The notes beneath the pieces are model-generated. The model was not told the origin of the DNA, ran no database searches, and saw only the letters and a program-made list of their open reading frames with translations. From assembly GCA_016712145.1 (NCBI GenBank), contig JADJRO010000001.1, forward strand, positions 2,604,501-2,668,500: DNA of 64,000 nucleotides. The letters are read 5' to 3'. The position numbers and the translations under genes are program-made. The stretch is from Saprospiraceae bacterium (GTDB taxonomy: Bacteria > Bacteroidota > Bacteroidia > Chitinophagales > Saprospiraceae). Of the stretch, positions 63,566 through 64,000 are shown one piece after another (within the stretch, counting starts at the first letter, position 1; each line of letters opens with the position of its first letter).

Positions 63566-63573
63566 CAAAAATA
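63566..63573 (-). promoter_or_regulatory. -7 box 5 nt before the small membrane-protein gene
   Basis: On the minus strand TATTTTTG matches TAnnTTTG; GCTAG on the plus strand (CTAGC on the minus strand) separates it from the ATG. This is again a near-leaderless layout. Confidence 0.4.
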
Positions 63574-63820
63574 GTATTTTTTTAAAAATTGGATAAAGGA
63601 GGAACGTAAAACTTTGAACCAATATCTATTGGGCATAGGCGAAGTATCGTTGAATCTTCGCGCATACGGTTCAGAGATTGATGCTGGCAGAGCATTTTTA
63701 GATGATAGCAAAAAGTCTCAAACCTAGACCTAATTTATGGATTTTTCTTGAATGAAAAATTCTTGCGCTGCTTGCATTAATCTCATGTTAGAGGAGACTT
63801 CTTATGCGGGTGTTGTTTTC

Positions 63821-64000
63821 TTAAAGTTTTATAGAAAGGTTAAGTTGACCGCCCAGGCCCATTTCAACAATTTTTTGTAACGTAGAAATTCTAACCTCTT
63901 TGATATCATTTTCAATTTTGGAAATGTAGCCTTTGTTAGTACCACATCTATTGGCTAATTCTTCTTGAGTTAGTCCTTTTTTTAATCTTGCTTGTTGCAA
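63821..64000 (-). CDS. XRE-family helix-turn-helix regulator, C-terminal part (HigA-like)
   Basis: The frame enters at the window edge and stops at 63821, leaving 59 residues. They hold an XRE helix-turn-helix (ARLKKGLTQEELANRCGTNKGYISKIENDI), then ISTLQKIVEMGLGGQLNLSIKL, the tail typical of HigA antitoxins. A HigB toxin gene is expected just beyond 64000, on the same strand. The N-terminus is missing. Confidence 0.8.
   Translation of the reverse strand: MQQARLKKGLTQEELANRCGTNKGYISKIENDIKEVRISTLQKIVEMGLGGQLNLSIKL

Overview
The window comes from a Bacteroidota chromosome, most likely Saprospiraceae or a close relative. This rests on the AT-rich DNA, Bacteroidota-type -7 promoter boxes (TAnnTTTG), a PorT-like outer-membrane barrel, a T9SS sorting domain, DUF4175, a FucP-type sugar transporter, a Sec-exported clade II-type NosZ, and weak or absent Shine-Dalgarno sites. 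Most of the sequence is ordinary chromosome. The accessory part is about 16.4-26.3 kb.

Layout. 0-9.3 kb: outer-membrane barrel (cut by the window edge), TerB-like protein, macro-domain protein, DUF456 protein, a short DnaE paralogue, TonB and a GMC oxidoreductase, separated by two tandem-repeat blocks. 9.3-16.3 kb: a complete nitrous-oxide-reduction operon (cytochrome c, nosZ, fasciclin lipoprotein, membrane domain fused to NosL, nosD, nosF, nosY) with an FNR-like box in front and an internal terminator after the third gene. 16.4-22.7 kb: a GH28 pectinase-like enzyme and a GH106-like enzyme, suited to rhamnogalacturonan breakdown, flanking an unknown lipoprotein and a membrane pentapeptide-repeat protein. 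22.7-26.3 kb: a small accessory island (SnoaL-like lipoprotein, NmrA-like oxidoreductase, Crp/Fnr regulator, a frameshifted lipoprotein gene) bordered by inverted repeats. 26.3-46.4 kb: housekeeping genes (gcvP, hldD, sugar transporter, mutL, dapD, DUF4175 protein with an ATPase-fold partner, a YbeY-alkyltransferase-like fusion, a dihaem cytochrome, an RlmI-like methyltransferase, SPOR and SRAP proteins, a T9SS cargo). 46.4-64 kb: a 1.36-kb gene-free block of hairpins and repeats, then recA, a methyltransferase, a TonB-dependent receptor, a run of seven tightly packed genes (panC, panD, flippase-like protein, hldE2, Nif3-like, zinc ribbon, TPR), tRNA-Met, a three-gene minus-strand operon, a Wzx-like flippase, and a partial HigA-like regulator at the right edge.

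Functional links. The nos genes encode the enzyme, a likely electron donor and the copper-loading system for N2O respiration. TonB could power the TonB-dependent receptor. HldD and HldE2 act in the same ADP-heptose pathway although 25 kb apart. PanC and PanD make pantothenate from shared precursors.

The most unusual feature is a set of intergenic 'word' repeats. At least seven gaps hold short words (7-20 nt) repeated directly, usually followed by their reverse complement so that they can fold. The word differs from locus to locus (for example CTATGTCC, ATTACGAAT, GGCTAGAGG, CCACGAATACACGAAT). Three blocks are expanded into exact long-period tandem arrays (187-188, 145 and 89 bp), and a shorter two-copy block also has an 89-bp period. 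No CRISPR array, prophage or intact insertion sequence was seen.
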